Assembly: GCF_963678635.1 (NCBI RefSeq)
Contig: NC_087070.1
Location: 46,977,467 to 47,041,466 of the forward strand
Direction: 5' to 3'
Source of the DNA: Symsagittifera roscoffensis
Taxonomy: Eukaryota > Xenacoelomorpha > Acoela > Convolutidae
DNA: 64,000 nucleotides
Shown: piece after piece, positions 47,501-54,699 of the stretch
Layout of the letters: each line of letters starts with the position of its first letter
Numbering within the stretch: the stretch's first letter is position 1
Position numbers and translations under genes: made by a program
Notes under the pieces: generated by a model
The model's database searches: none
Told to the model about the DNA's origin: nothing
The model's input: only the letters and a program-made list of their open reading frames with translations

Positions 47501-50500
47501 GGGCACTGAAAGTTTTGGGAAAAATAGGCCAAAAATGTTTTTTCGGCGCGCTCTCCCCCTTATAATGAGTGTATATTGTCGCCAAAGGCGCCTTTAGAAA
47601 AATTTTTGGGTCGGTCAGTCAAAAATGGATATCCCAAAATAGTACAAAGGGGGGACTCTTTGGGTCAGCAGGGGGTCGAATCCTTGAGGGGAGAAGGCAT
47701 CGTCGTCCCCCCTTCCCCCCTAAATCCGCCCCTGCACAGGAGTTATGTTTTTTTTTGTAGTTGAAACCTGGACTGTTTCTCACTTGTTTTAGAAACTTTT
47801 TTTTTCGCTGAACTATGCGGGTCTAATTTTTGTGAAAGCATTTTTTCATAAGAGGCGGTCTGAATAATTAATGAAGATTTTTATGATGTTCGTGCTCATA
47901 GCTGCAAAATGTGCATCAAACCTGCTCCAAATATTAGACACGTGAAAGTTTTCATTAGAAAAAAAACGTGAATGTTTTCACTAGAAAAAAAACGTGAATG
48001 TTTTCACTAGAAGAAAAGCATGACTAGTTTTTATTATTTCAGTGCCCTGTGGAAGTATGCCATGAGTGTGGACATGCGAGACATTCTCTATCTGCACTGC
48101 CATCAAATGTGTAAGACTTTAATAGGACTATCACAGAATAATATTTCTTAGGATCATTTTATAAAAATTATTTTTAATCCGTTTATTATTTTCATATTGA
48201 CTGATTTTCTTAGTGTTTGAAATGTAGAGCATTTGCTTCGCAATTACAACTGTTTCGTGAGTTTGAATAAATTGGTAAATCGGAAGCATTTTTGCCTAAT
48301 ATTTGAGCAGGAGTACCAAATGCCGAAATACCAAGTTTTTAAGTCGTTTGTGGTCAGAGTCAGTGTTCAAACGAAAAAAATATATATCATTAATCATAAT
48401 TATGGTCAAACTCATCTCATTTCTTTATAAGAACGAATTATAAGTACAAACTACAAACCTGTTTCCGGCATCAACAATTGACACGAAAATGCGTTAAAAT
48501 GCTTTTGATCAAGTATCAATGCACGTAGCGACGACATTTATGTACGTCGTCAGGGGCGGGTCTAGGATTTTCTCACGGGGGAAGGGGTTAGATAATTTCA
48601 AATTGATTTTCCGAGCTCTCCCAAGTCATGAGAAAGACCCTATTTTGTCGAACTATGTTTAGGGTCGATCAGCAAAGCATAGATGTTCTAAATTAGCAAT
48701 TTTGGGTGACCAGGGTTGGTATCCCTGAGAGGAAGGGGCTTCTACTCCGCCTTCCCCCAAATCCGCTACTTTAGGCCGTGTTGATTTTTTAGAAAAGGCA
48801 AACTACCACGAATCAAATTCCGATGCGCAGCTTTCAAGTTCAATTCAACTTTTTTTGGTAAAAAGAAGGCAAATTACGCTCTCCAATTACCAGATTGCAA
48901 CGGGCGCGGAAATACGTGGTCCAATCTAGTTTTCCATAGAGGTTTTTTTTTTCAAAATTTGCAAACGAATAAAAAAAATTTCCTTTGATCTAGTTTTTTC
49001 AAATAAGTTTAGTATTACTACACTAGCCAACTTTAGTGAGCGTTATTGTTATACTACGTATGTTCTTTGTTTTTAACCCAAGTCGCAAGTATTGGTGCCA
49101 TTTTTGGCGCACCTTTACGACTTTTTGATAGCACGTGCTTTGACATTCGACTAGTAATCAAATGAACCGAAAAAAGTTATTTGTTGCAGCCAACATAACA
49201 ATGATAAAACTGGATTTCAGCAATTTTCTAATTCAATGTATCTCGCAAATTTTAGAAGTGCATAATTAAAACATAATTGTTCCGACTTTCGATACGAAAG
49301 TAACGGAATATTTGTGCTCGGGGTGGGTTTTTTTTTCTTTAGACAAATTTCGACTTTTTAACTAGCCATTTTTGACGGAATTTTTTTATATCATTCAAAC
49401 GGTATTGTTGTCCTGAGCTTAAATTTGAAAAGATATTTCACCTGTGATCATTTTTCGTAAAGTTATGAGGGTTTAAAGATTGCCATTTTGACCAATTTGG
49501 GACAATTAACGCGCAATATAATTCGCGCTATTAACGCGTAAGCGAGATTTAATCCGTCTTATAAATCGTTCCAAATTGGTTGAACGAAGCTTATTTGCCA
49601 CAATTGATTTGTTACAAGGAACGAAATCTATCTTTTTGTACTTTATATGGCGTGTGGGGGAATGATTTTCATAAAAATTTTCAAATTAAAAAAAAAATCA
49701 TTTTATTTTATTTCATTTTTTTTTATGTATTACTGCTGCTCAATAAACCTTAAAAGGCAGTCGGAACATTTAGGGCTTCGCGCTGATACGAGCACTCTTG
49801 TTTGGTTTTATGCTCTCCTGTTTTCTCACCAGTGGTTGTGAAGCGCAGTTTCGCCTCTCTTTCCAATTTAATGTTGGCTATGTTTTGTATACAGTGCTGA
49901 TTTAAATTATCCGGACAAAACGAACAAAACTTGAATTTTCAAACGCGTTTTTCTCAAATTGGGTTAAGATTAGACAAAAAGTGAACAGAACAAAAGTTGC
50001 TTAAAATTTCACCAGAATTAATATGGTGCCATTTGTTCTCCGAAATTCTCAACAAAAAATTTTACCCCAAAAATGGGTCATTTTGGTTTTTTTCAATTAA
50101 TCAAGAATTACGCTGAAACTACTTTGTAAATTGATAAGAAAATTATATCACAGGAAGCCTCTTACGCAGCTCAACAAAGTTTAAGAAGGGTTAAATCTCC
50201 AAAAACCAGTATAAGAGAAAAAAATTTCACTTGATAGTCAATAAATGTGATTTTTACTTTATAAAACCCAGAATTTTTGCTTAAAAATAAATTTTAAACA
50301 ATTTGCGCATTTTTGGGGTAAAATTTTTGTTGAGAATTTCGGAGAAAAAATAGCACCATATTAATTCTGGTGAAATTCTAAGCAACTTTTGTTCTCTTCA
50401 CTTTTTGTCTAATCTTAACCCAATTTGAGAAAAACGCGCTTGAAAATTCAAGTTTTGTTCGTTTTGCCCGGATAAGTTAAATCAGCACTGTATTCTACAA

Positions 50501-51827
50501 AACTTAAAAGCAATCAATGTATGAATTTTTGTCAATTTTTCTCGTTCTTTAAGACGATTTTGGACAGTAAAGGCGAGAATTTGGTTTAAATGAGAAGCAA
50601 AGATTTCGTTTGTAAAATCTGTCGTATCCATTTGGAGATTTTCAATCCTTGGTCTATTTTTAAAGCCATAGAAGGAAGGTGCACTGAAGGTGGTCTACTT
50701 AAACTAGTACATTCATTCCAATCGGTAGGAGTATCTCTTTAACTACCCTCCCCCTTTGCTTTGGGGAGATTCGTTACTGGGTACACAATTCACATATGCC
50801 TAACCGGTGATTTAGTTTATTATAGGGATGGCAATTCGTTACTAGGTACCAAAATGGGGAAATAGTTAAAGAGATCTGGAATAAAAAAAAAGCTTTTACT
50901 ATCAATCAGTTTTATTGTACTGCTGGTTCATCTGACGCTGAAAAACAAGTAGCTGGTTTTTATTCAGTTCGTAAAAAACAATGCCGCAGGGTGGTGCTAA
51001 AAGTGCAGGTTAGTAATGGCACAAGGCTACAGATGAAAGCACATCGCTTCTGGGTGTTTTTGACTACCAAATGAGCGAAAGCCTCAATCCAAACTTGGAA
51101 ACAATTAATGCCTCATTGAACACGACTAAGAACATGATGCGAACATAATTTTCACAAGTTATTAACGCTGTGTTACATGTTAGGTTTTCATCGAGGGAAT
51201 TACCATGTGTAGAGTATGTCATCAAATATGTAGATGCAAATCGTTTGAATGCTGACTTGAAGGCTGACCAAAAATCTGAATACTGGAACTAATTATTCCA
51301 AATTTCAGCACAAATTGTATCTACTGCAGAATCTTAGAATCTAACTGCACTAAGTTATCCTAAAACAGCGTAAAATAATCTACTGATTTATAGTTTACAT
51401 AAGCTATGCTGATTTTTTGCAATAAATGTAATTGGAAATGAGTGTTGATTTAAAAGCGGCTTCTAAAAAGGATTCGCGTCCTGTAACTTCGAATTCGCAC
51501 GATTCGTCGCAATTTCACACAGTTTCTTCAACTGTTACTGACCAATCAAGCGACACATGTGCGAAAAATAGTGATTTACACGAACTGTCAAGTTCAAAAG
51601 GCAGCAGTGTTTCGAAAAGGAGAAGCACAAGCGAAGTCGAAGATGATGAGGATGGGGACGTTTTGGTTCTGGTTGGCCATGACGGGGTGTCCCTACCCCC
51701 CATCACCTTCCCCCCATCTTCCCAGCCGGGGGGACATTTGCTATCCTTTTTGTCGTGTCTGGAGAACGCACTATCACCTCATGCGATATTAGAGCCGCCT
51801 CTTTGGCTGCATCGAAGCAAGGGAAAG
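29348..51827 (+). CDS. SGSM1/2: SGSM1/2-type small G-protein signaling modulator, 5' half (RUN and Rab-binding domains)
   Basis: Ten exons are placed at 29348-29543, 29670-29765, 29857-30163, 30246-30313, 35821-36054, 38496-38683, 39903-40163, 47106-47266, 48043-48110 and 51457-51827. They total 1950 bases (650 codons) and their phases agree at every junction. Vertebrate SGSM1/2 landmarks occur in order: [108 protein letters not shown] and [18 protein letters not shown]. The N-terminal RUN domain spans about residues 25-245 and the PH-like Rab-binding domain runs from about residue 340 onward. The family binds Rab/Rap GTPases and acts as a RabGAP through a C-terminal TBC domain. That domain is not in this window, so the gene continues beyond 64000 or is cut. 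SGSM3 is excluded by domain order. The start ATG has a good context (AACATGG). Confidence 0.93.
29670..29765 (+). CDS. SGSM1/2: SGSM-like exon 2
   Basis: Follows the acceptor TATTTCAG and encodes [20 protein letters not shown], matching the vertebrate AAVEACVLHGLRRR block of the RUN domain. The donor is G|GTTAGT, phase 1. The intron before it is only 126 bp. Confidence 0.9.
29857..30163 (+). CDS. SGSM1/2: SGSM-like exon 3
   Basis: Follows the acceptor TGCTTTCAG. It encodes a helical part of the RUN domain, ending with [20 protein letters not shown] and CKES. A glutamine-rich stretch ([16 protein letters not shown]) corresponds to the vertebrate LESARNQIQGLQE segment. The donor is AG|GTACAT, phase 2. 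Confidence 0.92.
30246..30313 (+). CDS. SGSM1/2: SGSM-like exon 4
   Basis: A 68-bp exon after TTGTTTCAG, encoding [19 protein letters not shown], which matches vertebrate SKYYEKEALLMDP. The donor is G|GTTAGT, phase 1. The following intron 4 is 5.5 kb and full of mobile elements. Confidence 0.92.
30880..31500 (+). repeat. SINE-like repeat, family A, copy 1
   Basis: Shares its whole length with 52180-52812 and its first 260 bp with 49015-49280 (TAATACTACGAC, TTTTTTCTAACCT, TAGC(C/A)TGTGCTTTGACATTCGA). The 3' third contains a tRNA-like module (31319-31390) with an A box (TGGCCGAGAGGGC) and a B box (GGTTCAAATCC). It ends near a GCGGAGCGCAGCTTTG hairpin. The T-arm and acceptor do not pair, so it is a SINE head rather than a tRNA gene. 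Confidence 0.75.
31990..34950 (-). mobile_element. Jockey-like LINE relic, minus strand
   Basis: Read on the minus strand from about 34900 down, it shows a PHD-like [12 protein letters not shown] finger (near 34680) and an endonuclease start LNANGL with [19 protein letters not shown] and GGLAF (34510-34330). [16 protein letters not shown] follows (near 34150), then FRKANWKEF (near 33820), [14 protein letters not shown] and [11 protein letters not shown] of the RT (33210-33100), [15 protein letters not shown] (near 32860), [14 protein letters not shown] (near 32710), and the C-terminal [12 protein letters not shown] with [18 protein letters not shown] (32240-32110). This is the order of a jockey/CR1-type ORF2 of nearly full length. 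It has many stops and frameshifts (for example a stop right after LRCGY), so it is an old dead copy. Confidence 0.82.
35455..35765 (+). repeat. tRNA-derived SINE-like repeat, family B, copy 1
   Basis: Shares colinear blocks with 37770-38085 and 46425-46645: a B-box-like (A/G)GTTYGATTCCAG, then GCGAACTGAAA, TAGACTATCGTCTGTCTGCT, GTCGGCTTAGTTCCC, GCATTCCGAAAGCTC, AAAGTTT and CAGGATTTTTTGGCCTTTTTGCAATTTTT. The tRNA part is degenerate here. Confidence 0.75.
35821..36054 (+). CDS. SGSM1/2: SGSM-like exon 5
   Basis: After TTTTTTCTTTCAG it encodes the RUN C-terminal block [17 protein letters not shown] and [15 protein letters not shown], then a Ser/Pro-rich linker ([17 protein letters not shown]). 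The vertebrate counterpart is [30 protein letters not shown]. The donor is G|GTAATC, phase 1. Confidence 0.93.
37053..37332. repeat. 280-bp palindrome (inverted repeat centred near 37191)
   Basis: The left arm CGGCCCATTATTTGTCTGCT (37061 on) is matched by the inverted AGCAGACAAATAATGGGCCG (37302-37321). Pairing continues inward through AAGAATCGTTT, AAGCATTTTAAAAATCCGGC and CGAATCGAAATTT to the centre. Arms are about 135 bp with few mismatches. The arms contain family B SINE words (TTTGTCTGCT, TCGGCTTAGTT), so this looks like two copies joined head to head. Confidence 0.85.
37605..37760 (+). repeat. tRNA-like SINE head
   Basis: CATCCGGCGCATCTGGCGTG begins a tRNA-like stretch that ends in a canonical B box, GGTTCGAATCCGGCC (37668-37685). 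It is followed by TTTTTTTGCAAACTAGAA and ATCATCCATCTGTTT, as in family B. It could derive from an Ala- or Val-type tRNA. It is not a tRNA gene, as the acceptor arm does not pair. Confidence 0.6.
37770..38085 (+). repeat. tRNA-derived SINE-like repeat, family B, copy 2
   Basis: Contains CCCCCATGCGTGAGACGACA and GGGAGTTCGATTCCAG (B box, about 37828-37843), then TTATTGTCTGTCTGCTCAGT and the shared 3' body to TTGCAATTTTTTTTGAC. It is the best-preserved head of the family in this window. Confidence 0.72.
38496..38683 (+). CDS. SGSM1/2: SGSM-like exon 6
   Basis: Encodes a Ser-rich stretch ([14 protein letters not shown]) and then [20 protein letters not shown], the conserved entry to the Rab-binding domain (vertebrate DYVESLHQNSRATLLYGKNN). 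The donor is CCT|GTGAGT, phase 0. The start is inferred from phase and could be shifted if an unseen acceptor is used. Confidence 0.85.
38684..39902 (+). other. Intron 6 of the SGSM-like gene
   Basis: A 1.2 kb AT-rich intron. The stretch 39360-39590 looks like a diverged repeat, ending in the GTTGCGAAGCTCCGCTTCGCC hairpin also seen near 31470, 46690, 49845 and 52790. A small direct repeat TTACTCTATTTAAAG lies near 39003-39032. Confidence 0.7.
39903..40163 (+). CDS. SGSM1/2: SGSM-like exon 7
   Basis: Opens after TTGATTTAG and encodes [15 protein letters not shown], then an alanine-rich insert ([14 protein letters not shown]) not seen in the vertebrate proteins, then [13 protein letters not shown] (vertebrate LKWTPNQLMNG). 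It is 87 codons, phase 0 to 0. The donor is AAG|GTGATT. This is part of the PH-like Rab-binding domain. Confidence 0.9.
40255..40420 (+). pseudogene. hAT transposase C-terminal dimerisation fragment
   Basis: Reads [20 protein letters not shown] followed by [15 protein letters not shown]. This matches the hAT dimerisation domain motif (SAGLERxFSxxxxxxxxLRxxLxxEKxxKLxF) close to the transposase C-terminus. Only about 50 codons are visible. The rest of the transposase and its terminal repeats are not seen. It is a dead fragment. Confidence 0.72.
40430..40870 (+). repeat. Family C dispersed repeat, copy 1
   Basis: Begins ATAATGAACGTAATGAA and AATAGGTCTTGATGATTTTTTTCAGGAAAAAG, and continues through CCAGCGGAATAAAAACTTTACC, GATCCAGTTTTCTAAAGTTGGGTTGATGTTATCA and AGAAATTCAAAGAGCTTAAAGGGCA. 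It is closest to 53275-53720, with which it shares GATGTGCATTCATAC. It has no coding capacity. Confidence 0.75.
41558..42154. mobile_element. Foldback MITE, Tc1/mariner-type, copy 1
   Basis: Lies between TA dinucleotides. Its two halves are inverted copies of each other over about 230 bp (CACTAGCGGACAAAATTAAACG against CACTATAGGATAAAATTAAGCG, and later GAGCTACCATCTATGAAA on both arms). TA target duplication, CACTxGxGGACAAAATT-like ends and no coding capacity suggest a non-autonomous Tc1/mariner-type element. Confidence 0.82.
42157..42746. mobile_element. Foldback MITE, Tc1/mariner-type, copy 2, abutting copy 1
   Basis: Starts just after the TA that ends copy 1 and finishes TTTTTTCCACTAG followed by TG and TA. 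It has the same family, the same palindromic layout and nearly the same length (590 bp). Inner words such as CATAGAGGGTAGCTGTGATC match copy 1 with moderate divergence, so this is not a fresh duplication. Confidence 0.8.
42770..45440 (+). repeat. Cluster of family C dispersed repeats
   Basis: Diverged copies or pieces lie at about 42770-43270, 43300-43545, 44500-44640 and 45005-45440. Shared words are TAATGAACGTAGTGAGTACTCTTATATAGGTC, AGGCAAACTCCACTATCGAACAGCAAAAG, CACGAAAAATGTGATCGACTTCTA, GATCCAGTTTTC and AATCAAAGAGCTTTAAG. The word GAGTAATGAACGTAGTGAGTACTC can form a short hairpin. A degenerate tRNA-like stretch (GCGCATCTGGCATAGAGGTA) lies near 44396. Confidence 0.7.
46425..46645 (+). repeat. 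tRNA-derived SINE-like repeat, family B, copy 3
   Basis: Has AAAGCCCAGGAGTTCGATTCT (B box near 46450), CGTCATCTGTCTGCTTATTTTTGACGGCTTAGTTTC and ATTCCGGAAGCTTCTTGTAAAGTTTCTAATG, then TTTTTTGGCTTTTTTTTTGC. The hairpin GTGCGAAGCTCTCCGTCGCA follows near 46694. Confidence 0.72.
46736..47010 (+). repeat. Family C dispersed repeat near exon 8
   Basis: Begins AGAGTAATGAACGAAGTGAGTACTCTTATATAG and runs through GATCCAGTTTTCTCAAACTGGGTTTATTTTAAC to CATAACTCTTTTCCAACTGTCAG. It ends about 100 bp before the exon 8 acceptor. Confidence 0.7.
47106..47266 (+). CDS. SGSM1/2: SGSM-like exon 8
   Basis: Follows TTTTTCTTAG. It encodes a polar linker ([20 protein letters not shown], then [15 protein letters not shown]) ending in HGIDRE. 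The linker is poorly conserved, but the phases fit (0 in, 2 out, donor GA|GTGAGT) and it joins exon 9 to give DRDALWKYAM, matching vertebrate YWDYAM. Confidence 0.85.
47267..48042 (+). other. Intron 8 of the SGSM-like gene
   Basis: Contains a MITE with a CCCCCCTAAATCCGCCCCTG right end (about 47460-47743) and three tandem 27-bp units of ACGTGAATGTTTTCACTAGAAAAAA type (47941-48021) just before the exon 9 acceptor TTATTTCAG. Confidence 0.75.
47460..47743. mobile_element. GGGGCGGAT-type MITE, copy 1
   Basis: The right end CCCCCCTAAATCCGCCCCTG matches, inverted, the left end CAGGGGCGGGTCTAGGATTT of the copy at 48551. Internal words shared with that copy include GATTTTCCGAGC(A/T)CTCCCAA and GGGTCAGCAGGG/GGGTGACCAGGG. 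The ends resemble non-autonomous hAT-type elements. The left boundary is uncertain. Confidence 0.6.
48043..48110 (+). CDS. SGSM1/2: SGSM-like exon 9
   Basis: Encodes [20 protein letters not shown] and HQM, matching the vertebrate YAMTIRLEEIVYLHCHQQ block of the Rab-binding domain. It is 68 bp, phase 2 in and 1 out, with donor T|GTAAGA. Confidence 0.92.
48551..48776. mobile_element. GGGGCGGAT-type MITE, copy 2
   Basis: Left end CAGGGGCGGGTCTAGGATTT. The right end CCCCCAAATCCGCTACTTTA is a diverged inverted copy. It is about 226 bp with no coding capacity. See copy 1 at about 47460. Confidence 0.62.
49015..49280 (+). repeat. SINE-like repeat, family A, copy 2 (partial)
   Basis: Matches the first 260 bp of the copies at 30880 and 52180 (TAGCACGTGCTTTGACATTCGACTAGTAATCAA, TCAATGTATCTCGCAAATTTT). 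The tRNA-like module is not present at the expected distance. A GTGAAGCGCAGTTTCGCC hairpin lies at 49838, where the family would end. Confidence 0.7.
49892..50490. mobile_element. Foldback MITE with TA target duplication, well preserved
   Basis: 599 bp between TA (49890-49891) and TA (50491-50492). Left end CAGTGCTGATTTAAATTATC; the right end inverted reads CAGTGCTGATTTAACTTATC. The terminal inverted repeats are about 195 bp and nearly identical (ACGAACAAAACTTGAATTTT, CTCAAATTGGGTTAAGATTA). No coding capacity. The ends and the TA duplication point to the Tc1/mariner type. The high arm identity suggests recent activity of its family. Confidence 0.9.
51457..51827 (+). CDS. SGSM1/2: SGSM-like exon 10 (last exon seen)
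   Basis: A Ser/Thr-rich lead ([17 protein letters not shown]) with an acidic patch ([10 protein letters not shown]) is followed by [38 protein letters not shown] and [11 protein letters not shown]. These match vertebrate VVLVSQDGIQRPPFRFPKGG, LLQFLSCLENGLLPHG and PPLWSQRGKGK of the Rab-binding domain. The donor is inferred as AAG|GTGCAA. Reading through instead gives 22 more codons and a stop at 51894-51896, which would truncate the protein. Confidence 0.87.
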
Positions 51828-52179
51828 GTGCAACTTCAACTAAATTTGAAAAAATGGCAGTTAATTGACCATTGTAAAGTTACAATTTTAAGTTGAGCTT
51901 AAGTTTACCAGCCGAAGTGTAAACCAACCAAAAGTGCGCGGAGTACATAAAGCAGCCGAAAGTTGAAACGCAGAAGCTAAAATTTGCACAATATTTTTTA
52001 ATATATTGTCATATTTGTTATATAATTGTTATGTAACTGATCAGTTGTTTATATGGTAGCTGGTTTAAACTTCGGATGGTTTATTTTACACCAAAAAAGG
52101 TTACATAGCAAAAGTAGACAACCAATATGCAAACAGGTCAATAGGTAGACAATATTTTTTTATTTTATGTGCGTAGTTC

Positions 52180-52812
52180 AGACTCTTATTACACTTGCCG
52201 AGCGTTAGTGTAATAGTACGACTATGCTTTTTTCTAACCTAAGTCTCAAATAGTGGTACTAGTTTTGCGGCACTTTTACACTTTTTTGATAGCATGTGCT
52301 TTGAAATTCGATTAATAATAAGTTAACATTTCTCATTGTTCAAAAGAACCGAACAGAATCAGTACAATATTTAAAACTCTATTTCAGAAAATTTCCAGCT
52401 CAATGTCTCGCAATATTTTTGAAATGCTTCATTAATACATAATCTGGGTTTATGCTTTCGAGTTTAGTTCATGCAAACTTAGCGTGAATGCCTTCAGTTT
52501 GTTATATTCCAAATCATTACATGCGAAATTGTGTCTATTTGTATTTGGTGCCACTTTTGCTGTATTGAATTGACAATTTATTAGCATATGTTGCTGCTTT
52601 TTTCGTGACTACTGTTTGTCAGTTATTTAGCGTTCGTGGCCGAGCGGGCATGGCGTGAGACTCCAAATCTCGAGATCTCAGGTTCGAATCCGATACATAG
52701 CAAAGTTGTACGAATTCGAGGCTTATTTTTTTCTTATTTCACTTTTTGAAGCTGCTTTTTTTGTAGCGGTACTGCTGGTATTTGCGAAGCGCAGCTTCGA
52801 CTCTGTGTAGAG
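52180..52812 (+). repeat. SINE-like repeat, family A, copy 3 (full)
   Basis: Colinear with 30880-31500. The tRNA-like module at 52630-52701 has an A box TGGCCGAGCGGGC and a canonical B box GGTTCGAATCC, with a plausible anticodon stem (TGAGA/TCTCG). The T-arm and acceptor do not pair. It ends TTGCGAAGCGCAGCTTCG (hairpin) and CTCTGTGT. Confidence 0.78.
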
Positions 52813-53720
52813 GTCGTGATGATTTCTCAGGAAAAATCAAAACTTGTTCACGCTCAAATTGGTTTTTTGCTGTTTGGATTTTGATTTCTTCATTTCCTTT
52901 GTTAGGAAGGCAACTCCACTGGCGAACACGATCGACTTCTAGTTTTGAAAGTCGAATTTGAATTCAGATTTTGCAGCGAATTTTACTCATTGATCCAGTT
53001 TTCTCAATTTGGGTTAATTTCATCAAAAAGTGTCAATAATAAATTGTTCTTGAAACTCAAAGAGAGTTAAGGGTATCTTTTTTTCTTGCAATTTCGAAAA
53101 TGGAGATTTTGTCTAAAAAATTAAGTCAGTATTTTTCTACTGTTAACTTCGTCATTGAATTTTTTTCCAGCTCTCTGTTGGCTATGTCTTAATATCTAAA
53201 GCAACTTTTGTCAATAAAAGACACCATATTAATTACCGAATAAATATATGCTCTTTATTCATAATGTTATTAATAAGAGTAATGCACGTAGTGAAGCTCT
53301 AATATAGGTCTCGCTGATTTTTTTTGTATTTTTTTCCAGGAAAAGTCTTACAAGTCTCTAATAACTACAGATGTGCATTCATACGTATTGATGCAGTTAT
53401 CAATGCACTTAGCTAATGCTTATATGCATTTTTTGAGTTCACTTGAAATTCATCTGCTGAAAGTTGCGTTAATAGCATTCTCCAAATCCGAACGGGGAAA
53501 TGGCGCGGAATATGGCAAATTTCCAGCGGAATAAAAACTTTACGTATTGATTCAGTTTTCTCAAGTTGGGTTGATGTTATCAATAAAGCGCCTATCATAA
53601 TTTGTTCTAGAAATTCAAAGAGCTTAAAGGGCATCTATTTTTTTTCTTTGAAATTCGAAAGTTGAAATTGTTTCAGGAAAGTCAGTGTTTTTTTTGTTTA
53701 CTTGCGGATATTAGCCTTTT
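52812..53720 (+). repeat. Two family C dispersed repeats
   Basis: The first (about 52812-53180) contains GGAAGGCAACTCCACTGGCGAACACGATCGACTTCTA, GATCCAGTTTTCTCAATTTGGGTTAATTTCATC and AACTCAAAGAGAGTTAAGGGTA. The second (about 53275-53720) starts AGAGTAATGCACGTAGTGAAG and parallels 40430-40870 for its whole length. Confidence 0.72.
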
Positions 53721-54699
53721 CCAATTGGCTATGTTATCAATTGCATTTGAACAGTATTGGTTTTAAAAAAACTTTACAAGCAGTATCGAACGAATTTTTC
53801 AAATTACACTTGATATCCTTTTTCAGTCACGCAGATTTGAGTCTTGTCAAATTTGTCTGCCTACTGACTTGTTTGCTTGCGCGATTGTCTACTTACTAGT
53901 CTCAAACCACCAAAAAGTGTCTTAAAGTTGTTCAAACTTCAATTTCCTAGTAAAAGCTCGGCGAGTCTGTTCACTTTTTCACACTGATATTTAAGTAGCA
54001 AGATTTAAATTAAATGGTATTTTCGAAAGCTTATTTTGAAAAAATCAAGAGGAGTGGCGGCAGAAAATTCCAAAAATAAATCAGTTTGCATTGTTTGGAT
54101 TCTCTATTAAATTTTTGGTTTTCTCTAAATCTTATTTGCTTCATTTTACATGAATGCTGAGACAGATGCTTATTAGGTTTCCTCTTACGTTTTTATCAAC
54201 GTGTTGAACAATGTCATCTAATTTAGACACAACTGAAATCCAAATAAGGCATATGTAATCGATCATATTTCGGACTCCCTTCGATTTCTAATTTCCTCCA
54301 TGGTATACCTTATATGTATGTAAATTGCTTCTTTCTGTACGCCAGTCGCTTTGCTTGGCGGAAATTGAGCCACCAAAAGTCTGCCATCTAAAATGTTGAT
54401 TCCTTTGGTAGAACTGGGGATGATGAAATAGTGTACTCTTTGATGATATTTTTTACCATGTGAAATGCATAAATGTCCTGTCCATGACAGTGTCGTTAAT
54501 AGCATGCTTTTTTCCAATTTGCTGTGCTGATCTTGATGTTGTATAAAGGAGTTTTGCTTTATGGCAGTATTAAAGATTGAGTGTGATTTTCAATACCTAG
54601 ATCAAATGCTTATCTTTGGGATTATTTTTTAGAGAGCTACTACAAAATGATGAAACGAAGCTTGCCGTACTGGAAAAGTTTTTTTTCGAACGAGTTTAA

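Larger units (their letters stand above)
48111..51456 (+). other. Intron 9 of the SGSM-like gene
   Basis: A 3.3 kb intron. It holds a MITE (48551-48776), a partial family A repeat (49015-49280), a young foldback MITE (49892-50490) and a small inverted repeat near 50725-50885 (TCTCTTTAACTA against TAGTTAAAGAGA). The stretch 50890-51456 shows nothing I recognise. The acceptor is inferred at TTAAAAG|CG from phase. Confidence 0.75.

Noticed and set aside
52630-52701. tRNA gene with a CCA anticodon
   Set aside because: The anticodon stem can form, but the T-stem has only two pairs and the acceptor none. It is part of repeat family A.
54263-54517. An 84-codon minus-strand frame as a gene or transposase piece
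   Set aside because: No motif recognised, no repeat ends around it, and its length is within chance for this window.
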